Shown one piece after another: positions 1 to 7,458 of a stretch of DNA of 44,361 bases. Both the position numbers and the translations under genes were made by a program. The stretch covers positions 147,259-191,619 of the forward strand of contig NZ_JAJDOO010000007.1 in assembly GCF_020595055.1 (NCBI RefSeq), read 5' to 3'. The stretch comes from Desulfosporosinus shakirovi. Lineage in GTDB: Bacteria; Bacillota; Desulfitobacteriia; Desulfitobacteriales; Desulfitobacteriaceae. Position 1 is the stretch's first letter. The number at the start of each line of letters is the position of its first letter. A model generated the notes under the pieces. It did no database searches. It saw only the letters and a program-made list of their open reading frames with translations, and was not told the origin of the DNA.

Positions 1-207
1 GCCTTGCGGTTGACCTTGATATCCCGGTCGCGGACCTTGCGGCTGGCCTTGATACCCTGGTCGCGGACCTTGCGGCTGGCCTTGATATCCTGGTCGCGGA
101 CCTTGCGGCTGACCTTGGTACCCTGGTCGTGGGCCTTGCGGCTGACCTTGATACCCCGGTCGCGGACCTTGCGGCTGGCCTTGATACCCTGGTCGTGGGC
201 CTTGCGG
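1..207 (-). repeat. 33-bp in-frame tandem repeat inside infB
   Basis: Six complete 33-bp units plus nine bases of a seventh run to the window edge. Each unit encodes [11 protein letters not shown]. Units differ only at a few third-codon positions, for example GGC/GGT, CCA/CCG and TAT/TAC, so the peptide is identical in every copy while the DNA is slightly diverged. The true copy number is unknown because the tract is truncated at base 1. Confidence 0.97.
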
Positions 208-528
208 ACGTCCTTCTAATTCAGGATTATTTTGAGACTGCTCTTCTGTACCCTGACGAGGACCTTGTGACTGTCGTTCTATTGCTTTCAGTTTACCTTC
301 TTGTGCTGATTCAGATACTATTGGCCTTTTTTCCTCAGTATTTTTGTGTTCAGAATGCTCCAAATTTATCTCCTTTCCTTTCAGTTGGTTCCTTAATCGA
401 TCTGCGTCATTTTGATCGACCGTACTTAAATGGTTTTTCACATCAGTTCCCATAGCCACGAGTCTTGTCATCACTTCTTTACTGCTAAAATTCAATTCTT
501 TTGCTAATTCATGAACACGAATACTCAT
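1..528 (-). CDS. infB: Translation initiation factor IF-2, N-terminal part (cut by window edge)
   Basis: IF-2 is the GTPase that brings initiator tRNA to the 30S subunit. Only the N-terminal ~176 residues are here; the GTPase domains lie beyond base 1. The reading frame opens [13 protein letters not shown], the usual IF-2 N-domain, followed by a charged Gln/Glu-rich linker and then an 11-residue repeat [11 protein letters not shown]. The start ATG (526-528) has GGGGGTGG just upstream. The gene follows ylxQ by about 44 bp, in the standard nusA-ylxR-ylxQ-infB order. The N-domain identification is firm from sequence and context. The Pro/Gly/Gln/Arg/Tyr repeat is unusual, as Firmicute IF-2 linkers vary widely in length and composition. 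Confidence 0.93.
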   Translation of the reverse strand, partial: MSIRVHELAKELNFSSKEVMTRLVAMGTDVKNHLSTVDQNDADRLRNQLKGKEINLEHSEHKNTEEKRPIVSESAQEGKLKAIERQSQGPRQGTEEQSQNNPELEGRPQGPRPGYQGQPQGPRPGYQGQPQGPRPGYQGQPQGPRPGYQGQPQGPRPGYQGQPQGPRPGYQGQPQG

Positions 529-572
529 TTAACCACCCCCACATAATCGGCTCCCACATTACGCTCCAAGCA

Positions 573-869
573 TCAGCTCCTTGCTAGTAATATAGCCTTA
601 GCAAACCCTTGATCCAAAATAAGCACTGCTGAACGCGGCGAAAGTCCTATAGAACGTCCTAGTTCTAGCTTTGTACCAGTGACATATACCGGTAATTTTA
701 TATCATTAGCCCACAGAGTATACTTTTTTTGTGCTCCGTGAGCATCCTCCGCTATGATAAGAAGAAATCCTTTTCTCTTTTTAACCATGGCCTCAATTTG
801 AGCATCTCCAGAAGCGATTTTTCCGGCCCGCCGAGCAATTCCAATTAAAGATTGGGTACGTGTATTCAC
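573..869 (-). CDS. ylxQ: L7Ae-family ribosomal-type protein YlxQ
   Basis: A 98-aa RNA-binding protein of the L7Ae/L30e fold, expected to bind kink-turn RNA. The sequence shows the family pattern: RRAGKIASGDAQIEAMVKK at residues 14-32, then a strand LLIIAEDA, then LGRSIGLSPRSAVLILDQGFA near the end (written here as LGRSIGLSPRSA followed by VLILDQGFA). Its start overlaps the stop of the ylxR gene by 4 bp (866-869), implying translational coupling. It sits between rnpM and infB as in Bacillus. The role in the nusA operon is not known from sequence. Confidence 0.92.
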   Translation of the reverse strand: MNTRTQSLIGIARRAGKIASGDAQIEAMVKKRKGFLLIIAEDAHGAQKKYTLWANDIKLPVYVTGTKLELGRSIGLSPRSAVLILDQGFAKAILLARS

Positions 870-1129
870 AAAGATATTTTTCCTTCCAAGTGAGAAAAAA
901 CTGCTGGATCTACATCAACTCCAAAAGCTTTCCTGAAGCGACGCTCTTTAACGGCGGTTTCAAAACAGATAGAATTAGAGCAAAGGTATGCGCCACGACC
1001 ATTCCGTTTTCCAGTGGGATCCAACTCTACAATTCCTTCTGGGGTTCTAACGATTCGCAAAAGCTCTTTTTTGGGCTTCATTTCTTGGCACCCTAAGCAC
1101 ATCCGCATCGGGACTTTTCGTGTCTTCAT
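866..1129 (-). CDS. rnpM: YlxR / RNase P modulator RnpM
   Basis: An 87-aa protein of the YlxR family (DUF448), a small RNA-binding protein reported to bind and modulate RNase P in Firmicutes. Visible family motifs are PMRMCLGCQEMKPKKELLRI at the N-terminus, the DPTGKRNGRGAYLC segment in the middle, and a basic helix KERRFRKAFG. Length is typical. It begins 4 bp after the nusA stop and overlaps ylxQ by 4 bp, so it belongs to the same transcript. Identification from motif and context is strong; the RnpM function is taken from family knowledge. Confidence 0.93.
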   Translation of the reverse strand: MKTRKVPMRMCLGCQEMKPKKELLRIVRTPEGIVELDPTGKRNGRGAYLCSNSICFETAVKERRFRKAFGVDVDPAVFSHLEGKISL

Positions 1130-1133
1130 ACCA

Positions 1134-2495
1134 TCACCCCTTCCCTCTCTTTTTTTTCTCCTTAGGACGCTCGTTGATGCCAGGTAATAAATCCTCGACT
1201 ATTTTATCCGTGACAGCTTCAGTAACTATCGGATCAACACCATTTTCAAGGAGCTCCAGCTCCTCTGCATATCCAACATATGTTTCATCCTCATTATATT
1301 CAGCGTTTTCGGTAAGCTTTAACCCTTGTGTAACCGTGTCTTCTTGATACTCTTGATAGCCATCGGATTCTGCGTACTCATCATATTCAGAGTATTCCTC
1401 ATATTCGCCATATTCATCATAATTTTCATACTCTTCTTGTCCTTGGGGAATGATATTATGAGCGATGGCTTGAGATTCACTTTTTATATCAATCTTCCAA
1501 CCCGTAAGCTTGGCGGCTAAGCGTGCGTTTTGTCCCTCTTTTCCAATCGCCAAAGAAAGCTGATAATCCGGAACCACAACAATAGCAACCTTTTCATTGA
1601 GTTTCGGATATACTTGTAAGACTTTGGCAGGAGACAGGGAATTAGCTACGAATTCCTGGGGATCGATTGAGAAGTTTACAATATCAATCTTTTCTCCTTT
1701 TAATTCTGTGACAATAGTCTGTACGCGAACTCCCTTGGGGCCAACACATGCTCCTACAGGGTCAACGTTTGGATCACGTGAATAAACTGCGATTTTGGAG
1801 CGAGCTCCAGCTTCACGAGAAACTCCCTTTATTTCTACGATCCCGTCATGTATCTCAGGAACTTCAAGCTCAAATAAACGTTTTATTAAGCCCGGATGTG
1901 TTCGAGAAAGCATAATCTGTGGGCCCTTCGTCGTTTTCTTAACCTCTACAACATAGGTTTTAATACGCTCAAACGATTGATATCCTTCTCCCGGTATTTG
2001 TTCCTGTGCAGGAAGTACAGCTTCCACTTTCCCTAAATCAACAATGACATTCTTCTGTTCATACCGCTGTACAACTCCGGTAACGATATCCCCTTCACGA
2101 TTGACAAACTCGTCATAAATCATGCCGCGTTCTGCTTCTCTAATACGTTGTACGACAACTTGCTTCGCAGTTTGCGCAGCAATTCGCCCAAACTCACGAG
2201 GAGTTACTTCGTATTCCACAATGTCTTCAAGTTGATAATTCGGGTCAAGATTACGCGCCTCCACCAAGCTAACCTGAGTCCGAGCATCCTCCACAAGATC
2301 GACAACGGTTTTACGGGCATAAACTTTAAACTCACCGGTTAAACGATCAATAAGAACTCGTACATTTTGTAATGACCCGAAATTCTTCTTGTATGCGGAA
2401 ATCAGTGCAGCCTCAATCGCCTCAAATAGAATTTCTGCAGAAATTCCCCGTCCTTTTTCTAACTCGTGAAGGGCCTCGATGAACTCCATATTCAT
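1134..2495 (-). CDS. nusA: Transcription termination/antitermination factor NusA
   Basis: NusA binds RNA polymerase and nascent RNA and modulates pausing, termination and antitermination. The 453-aa product has the N-terminal polymerase-binding domain (about 1-125), an S1 domain around 130-200 and KH1/KH2 domains to about 345, with SLAIGKEGQNARLAAKLTGW marking KH2. The family core in Bacillus is about 370 aa; here an extra acidic tail of roughly 100 residues follows, rich in Glu and Tyr with repeated EY/DEY units. The first ATG is chosen because AAGGAGG lies just upstream. It is 38 bp downstream of rimP. Confidence 0.96.
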   Translation of the reverse strand: MNMEFIEALHELEKGRGISAEILFEAIEAALISAYKKNFGSLQNVRVLIDRLTGEFKVYARKTVVDLVEDARTQVSLVEARNLDPNYQLEDIVEYEVTPREFGRIAAQTAKQVVVQRIREAERGMIYDEFVNREGDIVTGVVQRYEQKNVIVDLGKVEAVLPAQEQIPGEGYQSFERIKTYVVEVKKTTKGPQIMLSRTHPGLIKRLFELEVPEIHDGIVEIKGVSREAGARSKIAVYSRDPNVDPVGACVGPKGVRVQTIVTELKGEKIDIVNFSIDPQEFVANSLSPAKVLQVYPKLNEKVAIVVVPDYQLSLAIGKEGQNARLAAKLTGWKIDIKSESQAIAHNIIPQGQEEYENYDEYGEYEEYSEYDEYAESDGYQEYQEDTVTQGLKLTENAEYNEDETYVGYAEELELLENGVDPIVTEAVTDKIVEDLLPGINERPKEKKKRGKG

Positions 2496-2533
2496 TTTTC
2501 CTTTTTCCTCCTTATTCTGTTGTAAACAATAAT

Positions 2534-2992
2534 CTAAAAATCCAGTGCCAAATGAGTTTTCTTTACCAACGTGCGTGGAATGGCGACACGCTCATCATTG
2601 TATTCTAAAACGATCTCATCGTTGATTAGTCCAACAAGATTTCCAGAAAATTTCTTGTACCCTTGAAACTGGGAAGTGGTGTGAACATTAACTAAACTTC
2701 CCTGAAAACGAACAAAGTCCTCTTCCTTTTTGAGAGGACGTTCAAGTCCAGGAGAAGACACTTCCAACATATAGGCTTGCGGAATAGGATTTTTTTGATC
2801 AACCATTTCACTTACAATGTGGCTGATAGTTGAACAATCATCCATATCCACGCCACCGTCTTTATCTATGTAAAGGCGCAAATACCAATGCGCACCTTCC
2901 TTTACGTACTCTACATTGACTAATTCGAGGCCTTTTTCTTTTACCAGTGGTTCAACCATAGACGCGATCTGTTGTTCTATTGCTTCATTCAT
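2534..2992 (-). CDS. rimP: Ribosome maturation factor RimP
   Basis: RimP (YlxS) assists 30S subunit maturation. The 152-aa product matches the family length and shows the conserved segments LELVNVEYVKEG, LRLYIDKDGGVDMDDCSTIS and YMLEVSSPGLERPLKKEEDF in order, followed by the C-terminal SH3-like beta domain. It is the first gene of the nusA-infB transcript, with a promoter about 155 bp upstream and a leader hairpin between. Start ATG at 2992 is preceded by AAAGGAGCG. Confidence 0.95.
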   Translation of the reverse strand: MNEAIEQQIASMVEPLVKEKGLELVNVEYVKEGAHWYLRLYIDKDGGVDMDDCSTISHIVSEMVDQKNPIPQAYMLEVSSPGLERPLKKEEDFVRFQGSLVNVHTTSQFQGYKKFSGNLVGLINDEIVLEYNDERVAIPRTLVKKTHLALDF

Positions 2993-3090
2993 ATGAATTC
3001 GCTCCTTTAAAACGTAACGTATGGGACATTCTCCTCATAGTCTTACGAAGATGTCCTCAAGTTATACTTACGCTACGAATTGGACAAACG

Positions 3091-3116
3091 AAGGAGCGGG
3101 CTAGAACCCACTCCTT
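3091..3116 (-). promoter_or_regulatory. Leader hairpin of the rimP operon
   Basis: A 10-bp stem (AAGGAGTGGG pairing with CCCGCTCCTT, one G-U pair) with a 6-nt loop lies about 30 nt inside the predicted rimP transcript. There is no clear run of U after it, so it is not a plain terminator. Possible roles are operon attenuation, RNA stability or protein binding; none is shown by the sequence. Confidence 0.55.
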
Positions 3117-3145
3117 ACCATCAAGACTACAAATTTCCTTATACT

Positions 3146-3174
3146 AATATAGCATATTCGTTAGAACTGTGCAA
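3146..3174 (-). promoter_or_regulatory. Predicted sigma-A promoter for rimP-nusA-infB
   Basis: On the minus strand TTGCAC (3169-3174), a 17-nt spacer and TATATT (3146-3151). The start point would be near 3140, giving a leader of about 150 nt before rimP. Confidence 0.6.
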
Positions 3175-3180
3175 CCTGCT

Positions 3181-3465
3181 CTAAGTTTGACCAATTAAAT
3201 AATGTTGTGATTCAAAAGCAACGAGAAGCTTACTCTTGACCACTTTTTTAAGCAATATCATTGATGGAAGTGAAAGAGCCGTTACTCCCATCATGAAAGT
3301 AAAGGCAGTACCAATACCGATTTGCATCTAAAGCCTCGGCGATCGACAATATCCGAAAATATCTGCATACATAGGGACTCCTATGTATGTTGCTACCAAA
3401 ACAGAATACCATTTATCTTGTCCAAGAAGAGCGGTTATCACGTTTTCAGGAATCCAGTTATGACC
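3181..3465 (-). pseudogene. Decayed ArsP/YraQ-type permease (UPF0718), 3' fragment
   Basis: Conceptual minus-strand translation gives GHNWIPENVITALLG, VATYIGVPMYADIFG, then in a shifted frame ILSIAEALDA, then in the first frame again IGIGTAFTFMMGVTALSLP and a basic tail ending at TAG (3181-3183). These are the conserved blocks of the YraQ/ArsP permease family (organoarsenical or related efflux). An in-frame stop at 3328-3330 and at least two frame changes disable it, and the N-terminal half is missing. It lies directly downstream of the ArsR-family gene, where such permeases are commonly found. The family call comes from motif recall rather than a search. Confidence 0.75.
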
Positions 3466-3489
3466 TTAGTGTTAGCTCTTCTTGTTCTT

Positions 3490-3813
3490 CTAGTACTTTA
3501 TTGCTGAAAACGAAAGACTCAACGATGTACTATCCATGTTTAGTGTAATGTTATCAAATAACTGTTTTAATGCTTCAAGGCTCTTTATATTAATAGAGTA
3601 TTTCATCCAAACTCCATCACGCCTGCTGTCTACCAAACCACTTTCGCTTAATATTTTCATATGGTACGAAAGGGTAGGCTGGGTGATGTTGAATTCCTCT
3701 AGAATATCGCATGCACACAGTTCTCCATCGGAAAGCATGTCAAATATTTTAAGCCTCGTTTCATCTGACAGGGCTTTCAAATACATGGCGTATACCCCAT
3801 AATCCTCTTTCAA
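3490..3813 (-). CDS. arsR: ArsR-family winged-helix repressor (arsenic-type)
   Basis: A small metalloregulator of the ArsR/SmtB family, normally bound to its operator until metalloid ligand releases it. It carries LKALSDETRLKIFDML at the start of the fold, the ligand-type motif ELCACDIL (a Cys-X-Cys in helix alpha3 as in arsenic-responsive ArsR) and the recognition helix TQPTLSYHMKIL. I chose the TTG at 3811-3813 because GAGGTGAG sits about 5 nt before it; a GTG at 3822 in the same frame overlaps that ribosome site. Promoter and a perfect inverted repeat lie just upstream. Its presumed target, the permease downstream, is broken. Family is certain, arsenic specificity likely. Confidence 0.88.
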   Translation of the reverse strand: MKEDYGVYAMYLKALSDETRLKIFDMLSDGELCACDILEEFNITQPTLSYHMKILSESGLVDSRRDGVWMKYSINIKSLEALKQLFDNITLNMDSTSLSLSFSAIKY

Positions 3814-3847
3814 AATTCTCACCTCAGCGATTGAAATTGCGTAACAT

Positions 3848-3900
3848 ACATTGACACTTCTCTATGTCCATTATACGACGATATAGAGAAGTGTCAATGT
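3848..3900 (-). promoter_or_regulatory. arsR promoter inside an 18-bp perfect inverted repeat (probable operator)
   Basis: Arms 3848-3865 and 3883-3900 are exact reverse complements over 18 bp, separated by 17 bp. Within this, the minus strand carries consensus TTGACA, a 16-nt spacer and TATAAT. The -35 lies in one arm and the transcription start would fall in the other. This layout fits autoregulation by the ArsR protein, though repressor binding is an inference. Confidence 0.8.
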
Positions 3901-4100
3901 GCTGTTGTTTAAACTCACTTCTATGTAACTTTTGATGTCCATACGGCAATAACGTAAAACGGCATATATCCATTGCCTTGATACCTTGAGGCACGGATTA
4001 TACCATTTTACAGTAAAGATATTTGCTTATTAATCATGGTTTCCACAACCATAGCCTAAAAAAGGAAAATCTGTGCTCCACAATGGAATGGAAATTTGGC

Positions 4101-4937
4101 CTATCTAACCCATAAATTCATGTCTTCAAAGGAACCTGCAATATGGCAATTATTAATCAGTCGCCCTTGATATCTGTATCCAAGTTTATAAAATACTCTA
4201 TTCATCCCATAAGACTGAGCACGAGCTAATGTATAGAGTATAAATGAGCCATGCTTTTGAACTTCCTGCTCTAAAATACCTAGTAAACGTTCGGACAGTG
4301 AATGTCCACGGTACTCTTCGAGCGTTGCACAATCCGTCATTTCGCAACGATTAAAAAGATAGTCGGGGTAAGCCGCTGCTACCCCAATCAGTTTTTCTTG
4401 TGAAAAAGCTCCAGCAAAAATATTTCCATTATGCATCAATGAACGGATATACTGAGAACTTTCCACAGGAGATGGATAGCTTACAAAGACTTTTGTTAAT
4501 ACTTGCGATATTTGCCGAGCAAAGGTTTCATCTAAAATCTTTAATTCCATTCCTATTGGCAAACTTTGTAACTGTTTAATTGGTTCCATTCTAACCGTAT
4601 AAACAATATCATTCTCTGTTTGTATCTTATCTGAAAGTCCTCTTGTCTTAACCACGTAATAGGCAAGGCTAACTGCATATTCCTCATAGTTATAACGAAA
4701 GATGTTTCCTTCAATATGAAAGCCGCATTTTGAAAATTCAGGTACATCTCCGGGCAAGGCCCACAGCCAAATTTTCTCCAGTTCATTTGTTATTGCCAGA
4801 TCAATAAGCTCCCGACTAAATAGAGAAGGCTCAGTTCCTTGTGTGTATCCGTTGACGACTAGGCGTTTATTCCTCTCATCTACAGAAATGAGACTTGATG
4901 AACTTACTTCGCCCCTAGTATTAAACATTTGCTCCAC
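4101..4937 (-). CDS. ablB: Beta-lysine N6-acetyltransferase AblB
   Basis: This GNAT-fold enzyme acetylates beta-lysine to N-epsilon-acetyl-beta-lysine, a compatible solute. The 278-aa product has an N-terminal domain typical of the YodP/AblB family and a GNAT acetyltransferase domain in the last ~140 residues, with IGVAAAYPDYLFNRCEMTDC and the acetyl-CoA-binding region around YRGHSLSERLLGILE. It overlaps the end of ablA by 17 bp, so the two are translationally coupled. The GTG at 4937 or the ATG at 4926-4928 could be the start; neither has ideal spacing to the GGTGGAG upstream. Pairing with a lysine 2,3-aminomutase makes the assignment strong. Confidence 0.9.
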   Translation of the reverse strand: MEQMFNTRGEVSSSSLISVDERNKRLVVNGYTQGTEPSLFSRELIDLAITNELEKIWLWALPGDVPEFSKCGFHIEGNIFRYNYEEYAVSLAYYVVKTRGLSDKIQTENDIVYTVRMEPIKQLQSLPIGMELKILDETFARQISQVLTKVFVSYPSPVESSQYIRSLMHNGNIFAGAFSQEKLIGVAAAYPDYLFNRCEMTDCATLEEYRGHSLSERLLGILEQEVQKHGSFILYTLARAQSYGMNRVFYKLGYRYQGRLINNCHIAGSFEDMNLWVR

Positions 4938-6207
4938 CCCCGCAACCGCCGGATACTTTTTTTCTCCTCTCCTGCCGCATGTTTTCTTGGGGTGTTAGAC
5001 TAATCAGCCCACCTTTCAGCAATTTAGCAAGACCAACTTTCCGAGTTTTGGAACTGCTGCAGGTGTTTTTACATGTCTTGCAACGACTTGTTTTATCTTC
5101 GGGTTCCTGATATACGCTAATGACTCCTTCATAATTACGAAGGATTACTTTGTCATTTGATTGGGAAATCAAATAATTAGGTTGAAGAGGAATTTTACCT
5201 CCACCTCCCGGGGCATCGACAACAAAGGCAGGCACAGCAAAGCCAGAGGTATGTCCTCTAAGCATTTCAATGATTTCCAAACCAGTACTGACAGAAGTCC
5301 GAAAGTGCTCAATCCCACTAGATAAGTCGCATTGGTATAAGTAATAGGGCCTTACTCTGCACTTCACGAGTTCATGAACCAGCTTTTTCATAATCACAGG
5401 ACAGTCATTGATTCCTCTAAGCAAAACCGATTGGTTTCCAAGTGGAATACCCGCATTAGCCAGTTTGTTTAGGGCATTGCGTGCTTCAATCGTAAATTCC
5501 TTGGGATGATTAAAGTGGGTGTTGATCCAGATTGGATGGTATTTTTGCAAAACTTGAATTAGCTTATCCGTAATTCGCATCGGCAAAACTACTGGGGTTC
5601 TTGTCCCGATGCGGATAATCTCAACATTAGGAATTGAACGAAGGTTGGATAAAACATAATCCAGTCGATCATCAGATAGGGTCAACGGATCCCCGCCGGA
5701 GATAAGGACGTCACGAATCTGAGGGTTGGAACGGATATAGTCCAAGGCAAGCTTAAATTGAGTCAATGGTAAAGCTTTGTCTGTTTGTCCAGCCATTCTC
5801 CTTCTGGTGCAATGTCTGCAGTACATTGAGCATTGATCAGTTACCAAGAGTAACACTCGATCTGGATAACGGTGTGTCAATCCTGGCACCGGAGAATCAG
5901 CTTCTTCATGCAGTGGATCTTCTAAATCACATGAGGATTTGCTCAATTCGTGGATTGAAGGAATTGCCTGTTTTCTAATAGGGCACTCTAGATTCTGGGG
6001 ATCCATCAGGGAAAAATAGTATGGAGTGATTGCCATTCGGAAATTTTCCAGGCACCTCTCAATCTGATCAGCTTCCTCGGAGGGAACAGACATAGCCTGC
6101 AGTAATTCTTTGTGGTTTGTAATCCGGTTAGACATTTGCCAGTGCCAATCATTCCATTGCTCATTATTTATATCAGGCCATAAGGTTTGTCGTCTTTGTT
6201 CATTCAT
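4921..6207 (-). CDS. ablA: Lysine 2,3-aminomutase AblA
   Basis: A radical SAM, PLP-dependent enzyme that converts L-lysine to L-beta-lysine, the first step to N-epsilon-acetyl-beta-lysine. The [4Fe-4S]/SAM motif CxxxCxxC is at C126, C130 and C133 within TDQCSMYCRHCTRRR; the GGDPL motif follows (ISGGDPLTLSD); PGGGGKIPL near residue 340 contains the likely PLP lysine. A Cys-rich segment (RCKTCKNTC) and a Gly/Cys tail GGCGGGANV end the 428-aa protein, which is slightly longer than typical. Start ATG at 6207 has GAGGAGG spaced 6 nt. It heads the ablAB operon behind a strong promoter and structured leader. Confidence 0.94.
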   Translation of the reverse strand: MNEQRRQTLWPDINNEQWNDWHWQMSNRITNHKELLQAMSVPSEEADQIERCLENFRMAITPYYFSLMDPQNLECPIRKQAIPSIHELSKSSCDLEDPLHEEADSPVPGLTHRYPDRVLLLVTDQCSMYCRHCTRRRMAGQTDKALPLTQFKLALDYIRSNPQIRDVLISGGDPLTLSDDRLDYVLSNLRSIPNVEIIRIGTRTPVVLPMRITDKLIQVLQKYHPIWINTHFNHPKEFTIEARNALNKLANAGIPLGNQSVLLRGINDCPVIMKKLVHELVKCRVRPYYLYQCDLSSGIEHFRTSVSTGLEIIEMLRGHTSGFAVPAFVVDAPGGGGKIPLQPNYLISQSNDKVILRNYEGVISVYQEPEDKTSRCKTCKNTCSSSKTRKVGLAKLLKGGLISLTPQENMRQERRKKVSGGCGGGANV

Positions 6208-6220
6208 TTGTTACCTCCTC

Positions 6221-6303
6221 GTCAGTTACCCTTATTTCAGGATAGCCCCGAGCTTTTATCTTTCTTTAGAAAACCTTGTGAGAAATATCCTAACGTAACT
6301 GAC
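6221..6303 (-). promoter_or_regulatory. Structured 5' leader of ablA, riboswitch-like
   Basis: The predicted RNA begins about 7 nt before GTCAGTTAC (6295-6303), which pairs exactly with GTAACTGAC (6221-6229) to close an 83-nt element. A nested 6-bp stem AGGATA/TATCCT (6286-6291 with 6239-6244) and an inner short hairpin are also possible. The 3' strand of the closing stem abuts the GAGGAGG ribosome site. I do not recognise a known riboswitch class. Function as a ligand or osmotic sensor is inference. Confidence 0.5.
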
Positions 6304-6316
6304 AACCTTTATTAAG

Positions 6317-6345
6317 ATAATAAGTTGTTGGTAAATATATGTCAA
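6317..6345 (-). promoter_or_regulatory. Predicted sigma-A promoter for ablAB
   Basis: Minus strand TTGACA (6340-6345), 17-nt spacer, TATTAT (6317-6322). It is close to consensus and places the start near 6310. Confidence 0.75.
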
Positions 6346-6427
6346 CAAAAACTTTTGTAGAAATATATTTGTATAAATTTTCTATATACGTTTATTAAAG
6401 TATCAAAACCCTCGAAATGGGAAATTG

Positions 6428-6456
6428 TTGAGATACATAATGGCCTTATGTATAAA
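6428..6456 (+). promoter_or_regulatory. Predicted sigma-A promoter for the amino acid ABC transporter
   Basis: Plus strand TTGAGA (6428-6433), 17-nt spacer, TATAAA (6451-6456). A second -10-like TATACT lies at 6464-6469 without a good -35. Confidence 0.5.
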
Positions 6457-6475
6457 AATATGGTATACTTCAATT

Positions 6476-6510
6476 ACAAACAACTCTTTGTTTATACAGA
6501 AGTTGTTTGT
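6476..6510 (+). promoter_or_regulatory. Inverted repeat in the ABC transporter leader
   Basis: ACAAACAACT (6476-6485) and AGTTGTTTGT (6501-6510) are exact reverse complements with a 15-nt loop, placed just after the predicted start. A second short hairpin (TTCTAT...ATAGAA, near 6528-6545) follows before the gene. It may be an operator or an RNA element. Confidence 0.45.
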
Positions 6511-6613
6511 TTCTGGGAGGTGGTTCGGTTCTATGCTTGTATAGAAGAAGTTTGAACTCGTGCTCTATCAAACGAAAAAAGGTACAAAAAGGTACATAGG
6601 AGGTAGAAGAAAA

Positions 6614-7402
6614 ATGAAAAAATTTAATGTTCTAATCCTCATTACCCTAATCTTGTTGATAATAGCCGGCTGTGGTACATCAAAAAGCAATTCTGACACG
6701 CCCACTAAAACCACCTTGGACCGGATTAAGGTCGACGGAAAATTGACATATGCTATGAGTGGCCAGTACCCACCCTTTAACTATTTTAATGAGCAGAACG
6801 AGCTTACTGGATTTGATGTTGAAATAGGCCAAGAGATTGCCAATAGAATTAACGTCAACCCAACACCGATTGCAACTGAATGGGACGGACTCATTGCCGG
6901 CTTGACAACTAGCAAATTCGACATGATCTTAGGGAGTATGGCAATAACGGACGAGAGATTGGAAAAGGTAGATTTCAGCACCCCATATTACCGTTCAGGG
7001 GCCCAAATTATTGTGCCCTCGGACTCGACAATCAGTGATGGGGTCGATCTCAAAGGCAAGACAGTCGGGGTTGTTCTGGGGACGACATTTGAAACGAAAG
7101 CTCGTGAATTGGGGGCTACTGTAAAGACTTATAAAGGTGACCCTGATGCCTTTAATGATATGTCCAACAAAAGACTAGATGCCGTTATTACTGATAAGAT
7201 TGTAGGTTTAAATGCAATTAAAGAGAATAATTACCCTTATAAACTGGTGGGCGATTTGTTATATGCAGAGAAGATGGGCATTGCGATTCGCAAAGACAGT
7301 CCTAAATTACTGGAGGCTGTGAACAGTGCTTTGGCTGAAATGATGGATGACGGAAGCTATCAAAAAATTAGCGAAAAATATTTCAGTGCGGATATTCGTT
7401 AA
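6614..7402 (+). CDS. Polar amino acid ABC transporter, substrate-binding lipoprotein
   Basis: The extracellular receptor of an amino acid importer (family 3 solute-binding protein). The 262-aa product starts MKKFNVLILITLILLIIAGC, a lipoprotein signal with Cys at the lipobox, then the mature domain with YPPFNYFNEQNELTGFDVEI and LKGKTVGVVLGTTFE, typical of His/Arg/Gln-binding proteins. The ATG at 6614 is preferred over an upstream in-frame one at 6560 because AGGAGG lies 9-12 nt before it and the signal peptide then starts properly. It is the first of three adjacent transport genes. The ligand cannot be read from sequence; the divergent lysine aminomutase hints at a basic amino acid. Confidence 0.92.
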   Translation: MKKFNVLILITLILLIIAGCGTSKSNSDTPTKTTLDRIKVDGKLTYAMSGQYPPFNYFNEQNELTGFDVEIGQEIANRINVNPTPIATEWDGLIAGLTTSKFDMILGSMAITDERLEKVDFSTPYYRSGAQIIVPSDSTISDGVDLKGKTVGVVLGTTFETKARELGATVKTYKGDPDAFNDMSNKRLDAVITDKIVGLNAIKENNYPYKLVGDLLYAEKMGIAIRKDSPKLLEAVNSALAEMMDDGSYQKISEKYFSADIR

Positions 7403-7458
7403 TGCCGAGGTCAATCAGCAAGGGGTTTCCGATCTGATCAGACTGGAGGTATGTTGCT

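Noticed and set aside
1-207. CRISPR-like periodic repeat
   Set aside because: Units are directly abutting with no spacers and encode an in-frame peptide repeat.
4-455. Long plus-strand open frames over the left edge
   Set aside because: They are antisense shadows of the infB repeat; a 33-bp repeat without stops opens several frames.
3322-3507. Plus-strand 61-aa frame
   Set aside because: It lies antisense to the permease fragment, whose minus-strand translation has clear family motifs; it has no ribosome site.
6370-6390. CodY box upstream of the ABC transporter
   Set aside because: AATTTTCTATATACG matches the AATTTTCWGAAAATT consensus only in its first half.
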